Of a stretch of 64,000 nucleotides of DNA, positions 1-8,738 are shown piece by piece. This DNA is from Deinococcus detaillensis (GTDB lineage Bacteria > Deinococcota > Deinococci > Deinococcales > Deinococcaceae). The stretch covers positions 41,768-105,767 of the forward strand of contig NZ_VKDB01000011.1 of NCBI RefSeq assembly GCF_007280555.1, read 5' to 3'. How positions within the stretch are numbered: the first letter of the stretch is position 1; every line of letters starts with the position of its first letter. Made by a program: the position numbers and the translations under genes. The notes below the pieces were generated by a model that saw nothing but the letters and a program-made list of their open reading frames with translations, was not told where the DNA came from and did not search any database.

Positions 1-2
1 CC

Positions 3-344
3 GAAATTTACGCCGAAGTGGTACGGCGCAATCCGGGGCGGGTGCTGGCGGTGTACATCCGCAGGGTGACAGGTGAGGCGCGGGACGCGGGCGTGCAGCA
101 GCTCAGCGCTGAGGTGAAAAAGGCGGGCGTGGAACTGGTGCTGACCCGCGACTCGCTGGCCGCCGCTTTTCACGCCATGGCGATGGGCCTGATCTCACCC
201 AGCGAACTCAGGAGCGTGATTCAGTCGGTGGAGAAGTCATTTTCGCCGGTTGATTTTTTTCAGGCCAAGCAGGAGCAGTTCAGCCAACGGCCCAAGCTGC
301 CGTGCCGTGAGCGGAGCAAAAGCCAGAAGCCAGAAGCCAGCTGA
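3..344 (+). CDS. APP1-type phosphatidate phosphatase (DUF2183), C-terminal fragment
   Basis: The gene runs in from before the window, so only its last 113 codons are visible. The first residues, [20 protein letters not shown], match the segment that follows the catalytic core in proteins with the APP1 phosphatidate-phosphatase domain, where the phrase 'D..IY.EI...PGRV.AIYIR' is typical. The catalytic DxDxT motif would lie upstream and cannot be checked. The tail after about residue 80 is basic and looks disordered. The assignment rests on one conserved stretch, so it is moderate. Confidence 0.55.
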   Translation, partial: EIYAEVVRRNPGRVLAVYIRRVTGEARDAGVQQLSAEVKKAGVELVLTRDSLAAAFHAMAMGLISPSELRSVIQSVEKSFSPVDFFQAKQEQFSQRPKLPCRERSKSQKPEAS

Positions 345-404
345 GCGCCGAGTTGCCCAGCCTTGCCCCGCGCCCTCAGCTCGGCGGCGCGGCACAATAC
401 AACC

Positions 405-1577
405 ATGACCAAGCCCCCTGCTCCCCACATTCCCCTCAACCGCCCCCGCCTGATCGCCCCCGGCCCGGTGGAAGTCTCGCCCGCGACTTTGCTGGCCCTC
501 GCCCAGCCGCAGATGCACCACCGCACTCCGCAGGCCCGCGCCAAGTTTTTGGAGGTGCGCGGCAAGCTCACTCAGTTGCTCGGTGACGCTTTTGAAGCGG
601 TGATCGTGACCGGCAGCGGCACAGCGGCGTTCGAGGGCGCACTCGTCAGCCTCGTTCCGGCGGGAGCCAAAGTCGTCAACGCTTCGGCGGGCAAGTTCAG
701 TGAGCGCTGGGGTGAGATGGCCGAGCGTCTTGGCTACGCCGTGGTGAAAGTGCAAAAGCCCTGGGGCGAGTTGCTGGACGCTGGCGAAATCGCCGCTGCC
801 TGCCAAGACGCCTACGCCCTGACCATCACCCACTCGGAGACCAGCACCGGAGCGCTGCACGATTTGGAGTCGATTGCGGCGGCGGCCAAAGCCGTCAATC
901 CGGACATCGTGATTATTGCCGACTGCGTCACCAGCTACGGCGTGGCCGAACTGCGCCCGGGGGCCTGGCAAGTGGACGTGATCGTGTCTGGATCGCAAAA
1001 AGCGGCGGCCACCCCGCCCGGACTGGGTTTCGTGTTGTTTAGCCCAGAAGCCGAGAGTAAGCTCATCAAAAATACCCCCAAAGGCTTTTACCTCGACCTA
1101 GAGCGTGAGCTGCGCGGCCAGAAGGAAGCCAACACGCCGCAGACGCCGGCCATCAATCTGATTTATGCTCTAGATGTCTCGCTAGACCGCTTGCTGAGCG
1201 TGCCGTTGGAAGTCTTGTGGGCCGAGAAAAAACGCCAGAACGACGCCCTGATCGCGGCGGGGGACGCGCTGGGCTGCCGCTCTTGGTCGGGCCGCCCCAC
1301 GCCCGCCGTCGCGGTGCTGATGCCGCCCGCTGGCAGCGGTGTTAAGCGGATCGGGGGTAAACAGGTGGCCGCCGCACTCGCCGATATGAACCAGCGTGCC
1401 CTGCCGGGCCAAGCGCCGCATGAGGACACCGTGTTCCGCATCTCCACGCTCGGTTACGCCGACCGCTATGACGCGCTGGCGGTGGCGGGCATCTTGGAAG
1501 ACGCCTTCAGCGCTTTGGGTCACCCGTTTGAGCGCGGCGCGGCGGTGTCGGCAGCTTGGCAGGTGCTGTCCAAGTAA
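405..1577 (+). CDS. Class V aminotransferase (alanine-glyoxylate / serine-pyruvate type)
   Basis: A 390-residue PLP enzyme of the small class V aminotransferases. The N-terminus carries the phosphate-binding phrase [17 protein letters not shown], followed by a glycine-rich [13 protein letters not shown]. The PLP lysine is K199 in [15 protein letters not shown], with the aspartate of IIADCVTS upstream. Members move an amino group between alanine or serine and a glyoxylate- or pyruvate-type acceptor; the substrate cannot be told here. ATG 405 is preferred to an in-frame TTG at 363: the box CACAAT ends six bases before the ATG, the spacing seen at many leaderless genes in this window, and there is no Shine-Dalgarno sequence. 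Confidence 0.85.
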   Translation: MTKPPAPHIPLNRPRLIAPGPVEVSPATLLALAQPQMHHRTPQARAKFLEVRGKLTQLLGDAFEAVIVTGSGTAAFEGALVSLVPAGAKVVNASAGKFSERWGEMAERLGYAVVKVQKPWGELLDAGEIAAACQDAYALTITHSETSTGALHDLESIAAAAKAVNPDIVIIADCVTSYGVAELRPGAWQVDVIVSGSQKAAATPPGLGFVLFSPEAESKLIKNTPKGFYLDLERELRGQKEANTPQTPAINLIYALDVSLDRLLSVPLEVLWAEKKRQNDALIAAGDALGCRSWSGRPTPAVAVLMPPAGSGVKRIGGKQVAAALADMNQRALPGQAPHEDTVFRISTLGYADRYDALAVAGILEDAFSALGHPFERGAAVSAAWQVLSK

Positions 1578-1661
1578 GTAGAGCAAGATTACCGTTTCGG
1601 GATTCCGCGTCTTGGGCAGAGCAGCTTCTTGACCAGAGCAGCGCCGATGACGACGCTTGGT

Positions 1662-1684
1662 CGCACCTATTGGGCCTGCCCGCT
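1662..1684. repeat. Single copy of a short dispersed element
   Basis: This 23-base stretch, between the aminotransferase and the DinB gene, is nearly the same as 22463-22485, differing at three positions near the left end. The shared core is TGGGCCTGCCCGCT. About 45 bases upstream is a second match, CTTGGGCAGA, which also begins the units of the 37-bp tandem repeat at 22451-22524. It may be a remnant of a small non-coding repeat of the kind known in Deinococcus. Confidence 0.35.
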
Positions 1685-1728
1685 CCGCTCGGTTTATCTA
1701 AAGATAAGAGTGTACTTAAAGTCAGCGC

Positions 1729-2217
<489 letters not shown>

Positions 2218-2261
2218 GCTCGCCAGTGTCGCAGAATATAAAGTTCAGGTGGTGATGATCA

Positions 2262-2600
2262 GTGGCAAACATTAAAACGGCGGCGGAACTGGGCTTGCGG
2301 ATAGACACGCTGGCCGATATTCCCGACATGATCGGCGCGGGCTTTGGACTAGACGGCCTCATTCTTAGTGAAGCCGAGCTGGGGGACGAGTTTTTTCGGC
2401 TGAGTAGCGGCCTGGCGGGTGAACTGTTTCAGAAGTTCGTGAATTACCGCTTGCCGGTGGCGTTGGTGCTGCCCGATTTCTCGGCGCATTGTGAGCGCTT
2501 TGCTGAGCTGGCTTATGAGCATTCACGCCACTCGGCGGTGAGGTTCGTGACTTCTCAGGAGGAGGCGCTGGAGTGGCTGAGTCGCCAAGTCAACTCATAA
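2262..2600 (+). CDS. DUF4180 protein
   Basis: A small 112-residue protein resembling the DUF4180 family: an N-terminal D-I-P-D-M-I-G segment followed by GLDGLILSEAELGDEFFRLS, then FQKFVNYRLPVALVLPD and a terminal helix EEALEWL. The biochemical role of the family is not known. The GTG start is preceded by AGGTGGTGAT, which can serve as a ribosome site, and a -10-like TAAAGT lies further up at about 2239, so this gene appears to have a short leader. Its end overlaps the end of the convergent esterase gene by six bases. Confidence 0.65.
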   Translation: MANIKTAAELGLRIDTLADIPDMIGAGFGLDGLILSEAELGDEFFRLSSGLAGELFQKFVNYRLPVALVLPDFSAHCERFAELAYEHSRHSAVRFVTSQEEALEWLSRQVNS

Positions 2601-3710
2601 ATGGTGAGATAAACCCTCAAGCCACCAGCGCATGAATCCCGGCAACCGCTCACGCCAAGCGCTTTCGTCGTGCCAGTGACCTTCTCCAATTTGCAAATTG
2701 ACCTCGGCAACGTGCGGGGCGCTGCGAACGGCAAACCACCGCGCTTCACCAACGGCGGCAACGGCGTCTTCCGCCAACACGCCTTCACAAGTGCCCATAT
2801 CCACATACAAGCGCAGCTCTGGCGCGGGGTGGGCCTGCGCGAAGTCCAGCAGCGCAAAGTCCTGCACCCACAAGCTGGGGCTGAACGCGCCGCAAGTGCC
2901 CCACACCTCCGGGCGGGTCAGCGTGCCGTAAAGCGAGGCCGCGCCGCCGAAGCTGCTCCCCGCCTGCGCCGTGAACACCGCCTCTGGGCGGGTGCGAAAC
3001 TGGGCGTTAATGAGTGGTTTGAGCGTCTGGGTCAAAAAGGTCTGGTGCGCGGGCGCGGTGGACGTGAAGCCGTTGGCCCGAATCGGAAACGGCACGTAAT
3101 CGTTGGCGCGGTGCTGCTCCCGCACGTAAACGGCCACCACGATGCAGGGCAAGCCTTCTGCTGCCAACTGACTCGCCGCAGAGTCCGCCGCCCAGACTTC
3201 ACCCGCAAAACTCGTCGCTGAATCAAAAACATTTTGTCCGTCGTGTAAATACAAAACGGGCAATCGCTGCGCCTGCTCAGCATACTCCGGCGGCGTCCAG
3301 ACCAGCACCTTCAAGTCGTCACTGAGTTCGGGGCTGTAAACCGTAAGCTCCTGAATGCCCACCGCGAGCGTAGACGGCCTCCCCGCGCCGCCGTGCAGAT
3401 CTCGCCAACTTGTGACTTTGATCTGGTGGCTGGCCGCGCCCTGCACCACCGTTCGGCGCTCAGGTCGGCGCTCTCCCCACAGATCGCCTTCCTCACTTTC
3501 AGCACTGCCCCGCGTGACTTTGTAACTCAGCAGCGCTCCAATCGGGAAATCGGCTTTCAATACACCGTCCACAAATTTGTAGTCCGGCAGCGCGGGCGCG
3601 TAGTCGCTCAAGTTGGTCTGCAGGTAAAACTCGGCGTCGGCGGGTGTGGTCGGCGGAACGTCCAGCACGAAGGTTTGCTCGGCGGTGGGCATGAAAGGGG
3701 AGAAGATCAC
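2595..3710 (-). CDS. Esterase of the enterochelin-esterase / esterase D family
   Basis: A 371-residue alpha/beta-hydrolase. Residues 1-130 look like a beta-sandwich of the kind that precedes enterochelin esterase domains. The hydrolase follows: LPVLYLHDGQNVFD, nucleophile S253 in AGSSFGG, a candidate acid D304 in LYVDMG and a catalytic histidine in GEGHWHDESAW (345 or 347). No signal peptide is seen. The natural substrate is unknown; siderophore or other ester hydrolysis is possible. The GTG start at 3710 is supported by TAGACT six bases upstream. Translation from the ATG at 3692 would remove only six residues. Confidence 0.8.
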   Translation of the reverse strand: MIFSPFMPTAEQTFVLDVPPTTPADAEFYLQTNLSDYAPALPDYKFVDGVLKADFPIGALLSYKVTRGSAESEEGDLWGERRPERRTVVQGAASHQIKVTSWRDLHGGAGRPSTLAVGIQELTVYSPELSDDLKVLVWTPPEYAEQAQRLPVLYLHDGQNVFDSATSFAGEVWAADSAASQLAAEGLPCIVVAVYVREQHRANDYVPFPIRANGFTSTAPAHQTFLTQTLKPLINAQFRTRPEAVFTAQAGSSFGGAASLYGTLTRPEVWGTCGAFSPSLWVQDFALLDFAQAHPAPELRLYVDMGTCEGVLAEDAVAAVGEARWFAVRSAPHVAEVNLQIGEGHWHDESAWRERLPGFMRWWLEGLSHHL

Positions 3711-3733
3711 GGGTTGAGTCTAAGTCAATCCCT

Positions 3734-4237
3734 TCAATGGCTGGTACCGCAGGCTTGGTCGACCCTTTTGAGCAAACTGGGAAAGCGGTGCGGCCCGGCC
3801 ATCTGCTTAATCAAGCTGGCGGCCCGCAGCGCACTTATGCCAGCCGCCGTAACAAACAGCGGGCGCTGACTGTTGCCCCGCTGGACTGGCAGCGCGTGCG
3901 GCGAGCCTCGGAACGCAGTTTTGCCCACTCCAATCACCGCTACATGTTGCCCAAGCGCCTCAAAAAGATGCCAGCCCAAGCCGGGTTGCCCAGCGGCGTC
4001 CAGGGTCACGTAGCCGTCAACGACCACGACCTCAAGCTGGTCAGCCAAAGGCCCAAGCACCGGTAAAAGACACGGCAATTCGCGTAGGTAAAACGCTCGT
4101 GGCTGATAGGCAGCCACTTGCGGCGTGGTGTGCAAAATAAGTTTGGTTTCCTGAGCGTCTGACCACGCCTCGAACAGCATGGCAGCGGTGCGGGCGCTGC
4201 CATCTGAACGGTAATCGACATCTACGTAGGCCAGCAT
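3734..4237 (-). CDS. Divergent endonuclease V-like protein
   Basis: A 167-residue protein with the endonuclease V fold signature: D6 in YVDVDY, an acidic residue E53 in YLRELPCLLPVL, D74 in VVVDGYVTLD, and IGVGKTAFRG near the end of the core. Canonical EndoV cuts next to deaminated purines. In the standard enzyme the D74 segment continues D-G-x-G-x-x-H-P-R, which binds the lesion strand; here it reads DGYVTLDAAGQPGLG, without histidine or arginine. The protein is also shorter than the usual 210-230 residues. It may have a changed substrate. It lies ten bases downstream of the Lrp/AsnC gene and probably shares its transcript. Confidence 0.65.
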   Translation of the reverse strand: MLAYVDVDYRSDGSARTAAMLFEAWSDAQETKLILHTTPQVAAYQPRAFYLRELPCLLPVLGPLADQLEVVVVDGYVTLDAAGQPGLGWHLFEALGQHVAVIGVGKTAFRGSPHALPVQRGNSQRPLFVTAAGISALRAASLIKQMAGPHRFPSLLKRVDQACGTSH

Positions 4238-4247
4238 CTCAACCCGC

Positions 4248-4715
4248 TCAGACTTGTTTGGGCAAAGTCAGCCGCTTGCCTTCCAGCGGACTGCTCAGCA
4301 CGATAGAGGTGTCGCAGGTAAAACCCATTTGAATCAGCTCGTCAAGCAGATGTTCGAGCGCGGCCACGTCCGGCAGGGCCACTTTGAGAATGCAGGAATT
4401 ATCGCCCGTCACCGAGTGGCATTCCAGCACGCCGTCATTGTCCTGCGCCCAGCGCACCAATTCAGGATCGCGCTTGCCGCTGCCCTGCACCCCCACAAAG
4501 GCGGTGATGGCGCGGCCTAGCGGCTTGCTGGCGATGCGTGCGCCGTAGCCCAAAATCACGCCGCCCTCTTCCAAGCGCCGCACCCGCTCGGTAACGGCAG
4601 GGGCCGACAAGCCCACCCGCCGCCCCAGCTCGCGCATCGACAAGCGGGCGTCTTCCTGAACTTCTTCTAAAATGCGCTGATCCAAGGGGTCAAGGGTTTG
4701 GCCGAAGTGCTTCAT
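4248..4715 (-). CDS. Lrp/AsnC family transcription regulator
   Basis: A 155-residue regulator. An N-terminal winged helix (LDPLDQRILEEVQEDARLSM through APAVTERVRRLEEGGVI) is followed by an RAM ligand-binding domain with GVLECHSVTGDNSCILKV. Such proteins sense amino acids and form octamers on DNA. The target cannot be named; the next gene downstream is EndoV-like. Leaderless start: TAAACT at 4722-4727, then six bases, then ATG. Confidence 0.9.
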   Translation of the reverse strand: MKHFGQTLDPLDQRILEEVQEDARLSMRELGRRVGLSAPAVTERVRRLEEGGVILGYGARIASKPLGRAITAFVGVQGSGKRDPELVRWAQDNDGVLECHSVTGDNSCILKVALPDVAALEHLLDELIQMGFTCDTSIVLSSPLEGKRLTLPKQV

Positions 4716-4827
4716 GCTGCCAGTTTAGCGTGATTGTTTTCAAACGCAAAGCCCCGCGTGCCGTTTGAGAGGGAATGGGGAAATTGGCCGAGCGTTTGGT
4801 GTGCGGGGAGTGGAGTTGCGCTTTTGC

Positions 4828-5325
4828 TCAGCGATAAAGTAAGTTCAGTACTTTCAGCAGATTGCCTTTGGCCGACTCGCCCGTGTGCAAGCGGCGGCGC
4901 AACTCGGTGGGCCTCAGCCACTCCGCGCTGGAAAAGTCATCTGGGTTGAGCGTGGGCGTGTCGTCGGTCAGCATTTCGTAGACGTGCATAAAGCTGCTCA
5001 GATTGGTGTGATGCGGGCTGAACTCGGCCAGCAGCTTGAAGCCGAGCGCGTCCACATCTACCCCCAATTCTTCGCGTACCTCGCGGCGCAGGGCATCGTC
5101 GTACGTTTCACTCGCCTGCACGCCGCCGCCCACACTGAAATCGAGGGCGCTGGGAAAATGGGCTTTGTGGGCGGTGCGCCGTGGAATCAGTAAACCGCCC
5201 GCGCTGTTTTTAAGGAAGGCATTCACGCTGCGGATATTTTTGGTGCCGCCTACTTGCGAACGTCAAACCGTGCCGATGGGGTGGCCATTATCGTCCAGCA
5301 AATCCAGCAGTTCGTCAGTATTCAT
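4828..5325 (-). pseudogene. NUDIX hydrolase, interrupted by an in-frame TGA
   Basis: From ATG 5325 the frame reads MNTDELLDLLDDNGHPIGTV, then TGA at 5263-5265 (codon 21), then RSQVGGTKNIRSVNAFLKNS and on to the stop at 4828. Both sides of the TGA belong to one NUDIX protein: the opening phrase 'ELLDLLDENG.P.G' and the later 'VNAFL.NS.G.LLIPRR' are what this family has in that order. The NUDIX box is GGGVQASE...REVREELGV. A shorter product could start at GTG 5226 inside the fold's first strand. The gene follows the MazG-like gene by ten bases, so the two look like a nucleotide house-cleaning pair. Pseudogene, readthrough or base-call error are all possible. Confidence 0.65.
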
Positions 5326-5335
5326 AAAATCCCAC

Positions 5336-5653
5336 TCATGCCGTTTCGCTGTCCACGCGCCCATGCTCAGCGAGCCGCTGCCGCATCTTACTCAGCGTCA
5401 AGTCGGCGCACTCACTGAGATTGAGATTTGCCGCTTCGGAGAGCAGGGCGAGGTCAACCAGCACGTCGCCGAGTTCTTCTCTGAAGCCGGGCGTGACGCC
5501 AAACGCCTGCGTACCGTAAGCACTGGCTTTGATGACTTCCTTGGCGAGTTCGCCCAGTTCCGAAACCAGCATCTGAAAACGGATTTCCACGCCCACCGCC
5601 AAATGATTGCCGAATTCTTGCCGCACGCTGGAACCGAGAGCATCTAAATCCAT
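5336..5653 (-). CDS. MazG-like nucleotide pyrophosphohydrolase
   Basis: A 105-residue all-alpha NTP pyrophosphatase. The metal-binding motif of the superfamily is visible as ELGELAKEV followed, about 25 residues on, by EELGDVLVDLALL. These enzymes hydrolyse non-canonical or excess NTPs to NMP and pyrophosphate. It is the first gene of a two-gene unit with a NUDIX gene. Leaderless start: TATTTT at 5660-5665, six bases, ATG. Confidence 0.75.
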   Translation of the reverse strand: MDLDALGSSVRQEFGNHLAVGVEIRFQMLVSELGELAKEVIKASAYGTQAFGVTPGFREELGDVLVDLALLSEAANLNLSECADLTLSKMRQRLAEHGRVDSETA

Positions 5654-5733
5654 TCGCTCAAAATAGCCCGTTGTCCAGAGCAGCTAACGCCAGGGTTAGA
5701 TCTCTAGCGTGCCAACTGAGCGCCCACGACCCA

Positions 5734-6416
5734 TCAATCGGCGGTCTGCTCCTCCGCTTCATTTTGCGTCTTGCCTTCCATCTCTTCTTCACTGATGGCA
5801 TGCTGCTCGGTGTCTTCCTCGAACAGTTCTTTTTTGGCGCGGGCTGTCACGTCAGGAGCTTTGGTTTGCTGAGCAATTTTGGCTTGGTGACCGTGCCGCT
5901 GAAAAAAGACCAAAGCGGTGATGACAAGACTTAAAGCTGCCCCAAATTCTAAAGTTTCTAGGGGATTTTGCCAGCGCACCAAATGTTCTAGAAAAGTAAC
6001 TGCCAGAATCACAATGACCACGCTGACGATCTTTTCTTCCAAATCGTGTAGCGTCTCTACACCCAACGAAACCGTCAAATTGAGCGGCGCAATAAATAAG
6101 CTGTACAAACCGACACCGATAATATAGAACACCACTGCTTTAAGCATAGTGCTGACGATTTCCAAAAAAGAAATGGTCAATGTGATCGCTTCAAAGTGCC
6201 CTTTGCCGATGCCATTAATCACACTTGTACCTGCTCCCCAGATGCCCATGACAGCTTGCACGATGCCAATTAAAAACAGTGCCAATGCCACCAGCAACAC
6301 CGAGGCGACCGCCAGCAGCACGATATAGCGCGAACGGCCAATGGCGCGGCTAAATGGGGTGGGGGGACGGTCAGTGCTGGAACTGTTGGAAAAGTGGATT
6401 CGGGTTGGGTGGTCAT
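5734..6416 (-). CDS. YqhA family (UPF0114) membrane protein with an apparent frameshift
   Basis: The body has at least four hydrophobic segments and the UPF0114 opening FSRAIGRSRYIVLLAV, ending in an acidic tail. No start codon is available in that frame before the middle of the first helix. The real start is ATG 6416: TACACT lies seven bases upstream, and the frame MTTQPESTFPTVPALTVPP runs straight towards the run of six Gs at 6361-6366 (Cs on the coding strand). One extra base there would join the two frames into TVPPTPFSRAIGRSRY. The joined protein would be about 227 residues. The family's function is unknown. Confidence 0.65.
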
Positions 6417-6497
6417 CGGTGTGAGTGTATGTGCAAAGAAGCCAGATATGGGCATGCCGAAAGACAGTCTGAATTGGTGCTCAGCGTAGAAAAAGGC

Positions 6498-6540
6498 AAA
6501 AAACTGCCCTCAACCATAAATTGTCTTTGGAGTTGAGGGC
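6498..6540 (-). terminator. Intrinsic terminator after lysX
   Basis: On the minus strand, the nine-base stem GCCCTCAAC / GTTGAGGGC with a 17-base loop is followed by AGTTTTTTGCCTTTTT. It lies 23 bases after the lysX stop and closes the lysine operon. Confidence 0.75.
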
Positions 6541-6562
6541 GTCTAAGATTTGATTTTTCTGT

Positions 6563-7432
6563 TTAAGCGCCCACTTGCTGTGGCAACTGCTTGATGGCGT
6601 ACTCGCCCATCAATTTGGGAATATTGACGCCGGTGGTGCTGACCGAGTTTTTGAATTCCATGGTGTGATTGATTTCAATAATCAGTAAGCCCCCCCACTC
6701 ATTAGAAGCACGGGGGTCTTCCACCAAATCAATCGCCACGATTTCGCCGTTCACCGCTTTGGCGGCCCGCAGAGCCAGATCCGCGATCTCCGGCGTGACT
6801 TCACACTTGCTGGCTTTTGCACCTCTGGCGGTGTTGGTAATCCAGTGTTCACTGGTGCGGTAAATCGCTCCGATGCACTCGCCGCCCACCACGAAGGCGC
6901 GGATGTCGCGTTCAGGCTTTTGGATCAGCTCCTGCACATAGAAAATCTGGTGTTGCGGGCCGCCCAGCACCTCTTTGTGCTCGATCACGGCCTCGGCAGC
7001 GTCGCGGTCGTTGAGCTTGCTGACCATCCGGCCCCAACTGCCCACCGTCGGTTTCATGACCACCGGGTAGCCGATTTCGTCAATGAGTGCCAAAGCGCTC
7101 TCGGCGGTAAAGGCCACCCCCGTCTTGGGCGTCGGCAGTCCGGCCTGTGCCATCACCGCGTTGGTGGCCAGCTTGTCGCCGCACAGCTCAATGACGTGAG
7201 AGGGGTTGATCACCCGCACGCCCAAGCCTTCCAGCGCCCGCGTGATGGCGTGGCCGCGAGACTGCGAAACGCAGCGCTCTAAAGCCACCTTCCACGGCAC
7301 CGGCTGACCAAAGGTGACGCTCAGTTGCGGCGCGAAAACCTTGTCGTAAGGCACGCCGAGTTCGTCCAGTGCTTCAAACAGCATTTTTTCGTCGGGGCGT
7401 ACGCGGTCATAAATGATGGCGAGTTCGGCCAT
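6563..7432 (-). CDS. lysX: LysX, aminoadipate-LysW ligase
   Basis: A 289-residue ATP-grasp ligase. It joins the amino group of alpha-aminoadipate to the C-terminal glutamate of LysW, the first protected step of lysine synthesis by this route. Seen here: the RimK/LysX opening [14 protein letters not shown], the nucleotide-binding [14 protein letters not shown], and the metal-binding [15 protein letters not shown], with IAIDLVED-like residues before it. It lies 63 bases after lysW, so ligase and carrier are made together. The ATG is preceded by a T-rich stretch with no clear ribosome site. Confidence 0.93.
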   Translation of the reverse strand: MAELAIIYDRVRPDEKMLFEALDELGVPYDKVFAPQLSVTFGQPVPWKVALERCVSQSRGHAITRALEGLGVRVINPSHVIELCGDKLATNAVMAQAGLPTPKTGVAFTAESALALIDEIGYPVVMKPTVGSWGRMVSKLNDRDAAEAVIEHKEVLGGPQHQIFYVQELIQKPERDIRAFVVGGECIGAIYRTSEHWITNTARGAKASKCEVTPEIADLALRAAKAVNGEIVAIDLVEDPRASNEWGGLLIIEINHTMEFKNSVSTTGVNIPKLMGEYAIKQLPQQVGA

Positions 7433-7440
7433 AAAAAATG

Positions 7441-7498
7441 GGCGGTGAGCCGTGAGCCAAAGCAGGTTTCCCGCTTACGGCGCACGGCTCACGGCTTA
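7441..7498 (-). repeat. Inverted repeat between lysW and lysX
   Basis: GTGAGCCGTG (7445-7454) and CACGGCTCAC (7483-7492) form a ten-base stem. A second register, GCCGTGAGCC with GGCTCACGGC, is also possible. It fills the 63-base gap between the lysW stop and the lysX start. It has no T-run, so it is not a terminator. It may tune the lysW:lysX ratio, or may be a small dispersed palindrome. Confidence 0.55.
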
Positions 7499-7669
7499 TT
7501 CCCCCCAGTCCTCGGCTTCTTGCGGAGCCGGTGCGAGGCGTGGGGGTTCGAGGCTGACGACTTCAAGCTCTGCGCCGGTGTCTTCGTCAATAACCAATTC
7601 ACCGAGTTCGGGATTTTCGAGTTCAATGATCGCGCCGCTTTCGGGGCTTTCAAATTTGATGGTTGCCAT
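7496..7669 (-). CDS. lysW: LysW, amino-group carrier protein lacking the zinc cysteines
   Basis: A 57-residue carrier. The C-terminus ends in EDWGE, the tail whose last glutamate is the attachment point for alpha-aminoadipate, and the middle NPELGELV matches LysW. In Thermus LysW a zinc ion is held by CPECG and CEDCG; here the same places read ESPESG and DEDTG, and the protein has no cysteine. ATG 7669 is chosen because AAGGAG stands at the proper distance and the protein then starts where LysW does; a longer frame upstream is not needed. lysX follows. Confidence 0.88.
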   Translation of the reverse strand: MATIKFESPESGAIIELENPELGELVIDEDTGAELEVVSLEPPRLAPAPQEAEDWGE

Positions 7670-7803
7670 GTTGATTCTCCTTGATCCGCCGCTGATGTGA
7701 TGCGGCGATCTCTTTGCGCTTGATAGGTTATAGCGCTTTTTGCCTTTCAAACGAAACTAGAAGTGGGATCAAAGCAGAACTTATCTAGACCACTTGGGTT
7801 GGA

Positions 7804-8139
7804 CTAGGCTTCCGCTTGCTCCTCGAACGACAGTTCTACTGCCGCTTGGCAGTGCGGGCAGCGCACCAAACTGACCTCCTCGCCGCCCCCGTTTTGCAAT
7901 GTGGGCGCGGCGGCAAGCATCTCCTCGGTCACGTCGAATTCTTCGGCGCAGTTGGGACAGGTGGTCAAAATGCCCAGCAGTTCCACTTCAAATTCTTGCT
8001 CGGCGTTGCGGGTCACTTCCATTTCAGCGTTGCAATTTTCGCAGACAATCGCGTCACCGACTTCGAGCTCGGTTCTGTCCTCGTCGCTGAGTTCCAGCAC
8101 TTCCCCGCAGATGGGGCAGTCAATTTCCAAAATCGCCAT
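7804..8139 (-). CDS. Two-zinc-ribbon LysW-like protein
   Basis: A 111-residue acidic protein with four CxxC pairs: CPIC, CENC, CPNC and CPHC, which would form two zinc ribbons. The first half (CPICGEVLELSDED...IVCENCNAEMEV) looks like the N-terminal part of LysW, but the EDWGE tail is missing, so it cannot carry aminoadipate in the usual way. It sits between lysU and lysW. Its role is unknown; helping the cysteine-free LysW dock on its enzymes is an inference from position only. Leaderless start: TAAACT at 8145-8150, five bases before the ATG. Confidence 0.7.
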   Translation of the reverse strand: MAILEIDCPICGEVLELSDEDRTELEVGDAIVCENCNAEMEVTRNAEQEFEVELLGILTTCPNCAEEFDVTEEMLAAAPTLQNGGGEEVSLVRCPHCQAAVELSFEEQAEA

Positions 8140-8180
8140 ACAACAGTTTAGGGGAAAAGCGGCTCAGGGCCCGGGGAGGC

Positions 8181-8675
8181 TCAGGCCTTCTCGCCGGGAA
8201 AGCGCTGGTGCTTTTTGTAAAAGTCCAGAATGCTGCCTTCGCTCAGCGCCTCGCGCAGAAATTCTGGGGCGGGGGGGAGCTGAAAAACCTCCGCGCCACG
8301 CCGGAGTTCGCCGGTGGTCAGGTCTAAGTTCACTTCGTCCCCGTCTTGGAGGACGCTCATCAAATCGGCTTCAAAGGCGGGAATGCCCAGATTCAGCAAA
8401 TTGCGGTAATGGATGCGGGCAAAACTCGGCGCGATAATGCCGCCGACTTGCAGCTTTTTGAGCGCGGCGGGAGCGTACTCGCGGCTGCTGCCCAGGCCCC
8501 AGTTTTTGCCCCCGATCAGGAGGTCGCCGGGCCGGACTTCGGCGGCGAATTCGGGGCGGATATAGTGAAAGGCAAAGGTTTGAAACACGTCCTCGCCGGC
8601 CATAAACGGCGCGAATTTGCCGGGGAGGATGTCATCGGTGTTGACCGAGTCGCCAAATTTCCAGATGCGTGGCAT
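8181..8675 (-). CDS. lysU: Homoaconitase small subunit
   Basis: A 164-residue LeuD-like swivel domain, the partner of the large [4Fe-4S] subunit, here most likely converting homocitrate to homoisocitrate for lysine. Features: FGDSVNTDDILPGKFAPFM, GGKNWGLGSSREYAPAALK, FARIHYRNLLNLGIP and the end YKKHQRFPGE, very like Thermus LysU. Placement next to lysW and lysX favours LysU over leucine-pathway LeuD. The large subunit is not in the window. CAAAAT lies six bases before the ATG. Confidence 0.85.
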   Translation of the reverse strand: MPRIWKFGDSVNTDDILPGKFAPFMAGEDVFQTFAFHYIRPEFAAEVRPGDLLIGGKNWGLGSSREYAPAALKKLQVGGIIAPSFARIHYRNLLNLGIPAFEADLMSVLQDGDEVNLDLTTGELRRGAEVFQLPPAPEFLREALSEGSILDFYKKHQRFPGEKA

Positions 8676-8738
8676 GGCGGTATTTTGGCACGGATGTTTG
8701 GGAAGCGCGGAAATGGACTGAGGTTCTGCGCCGCCGCT

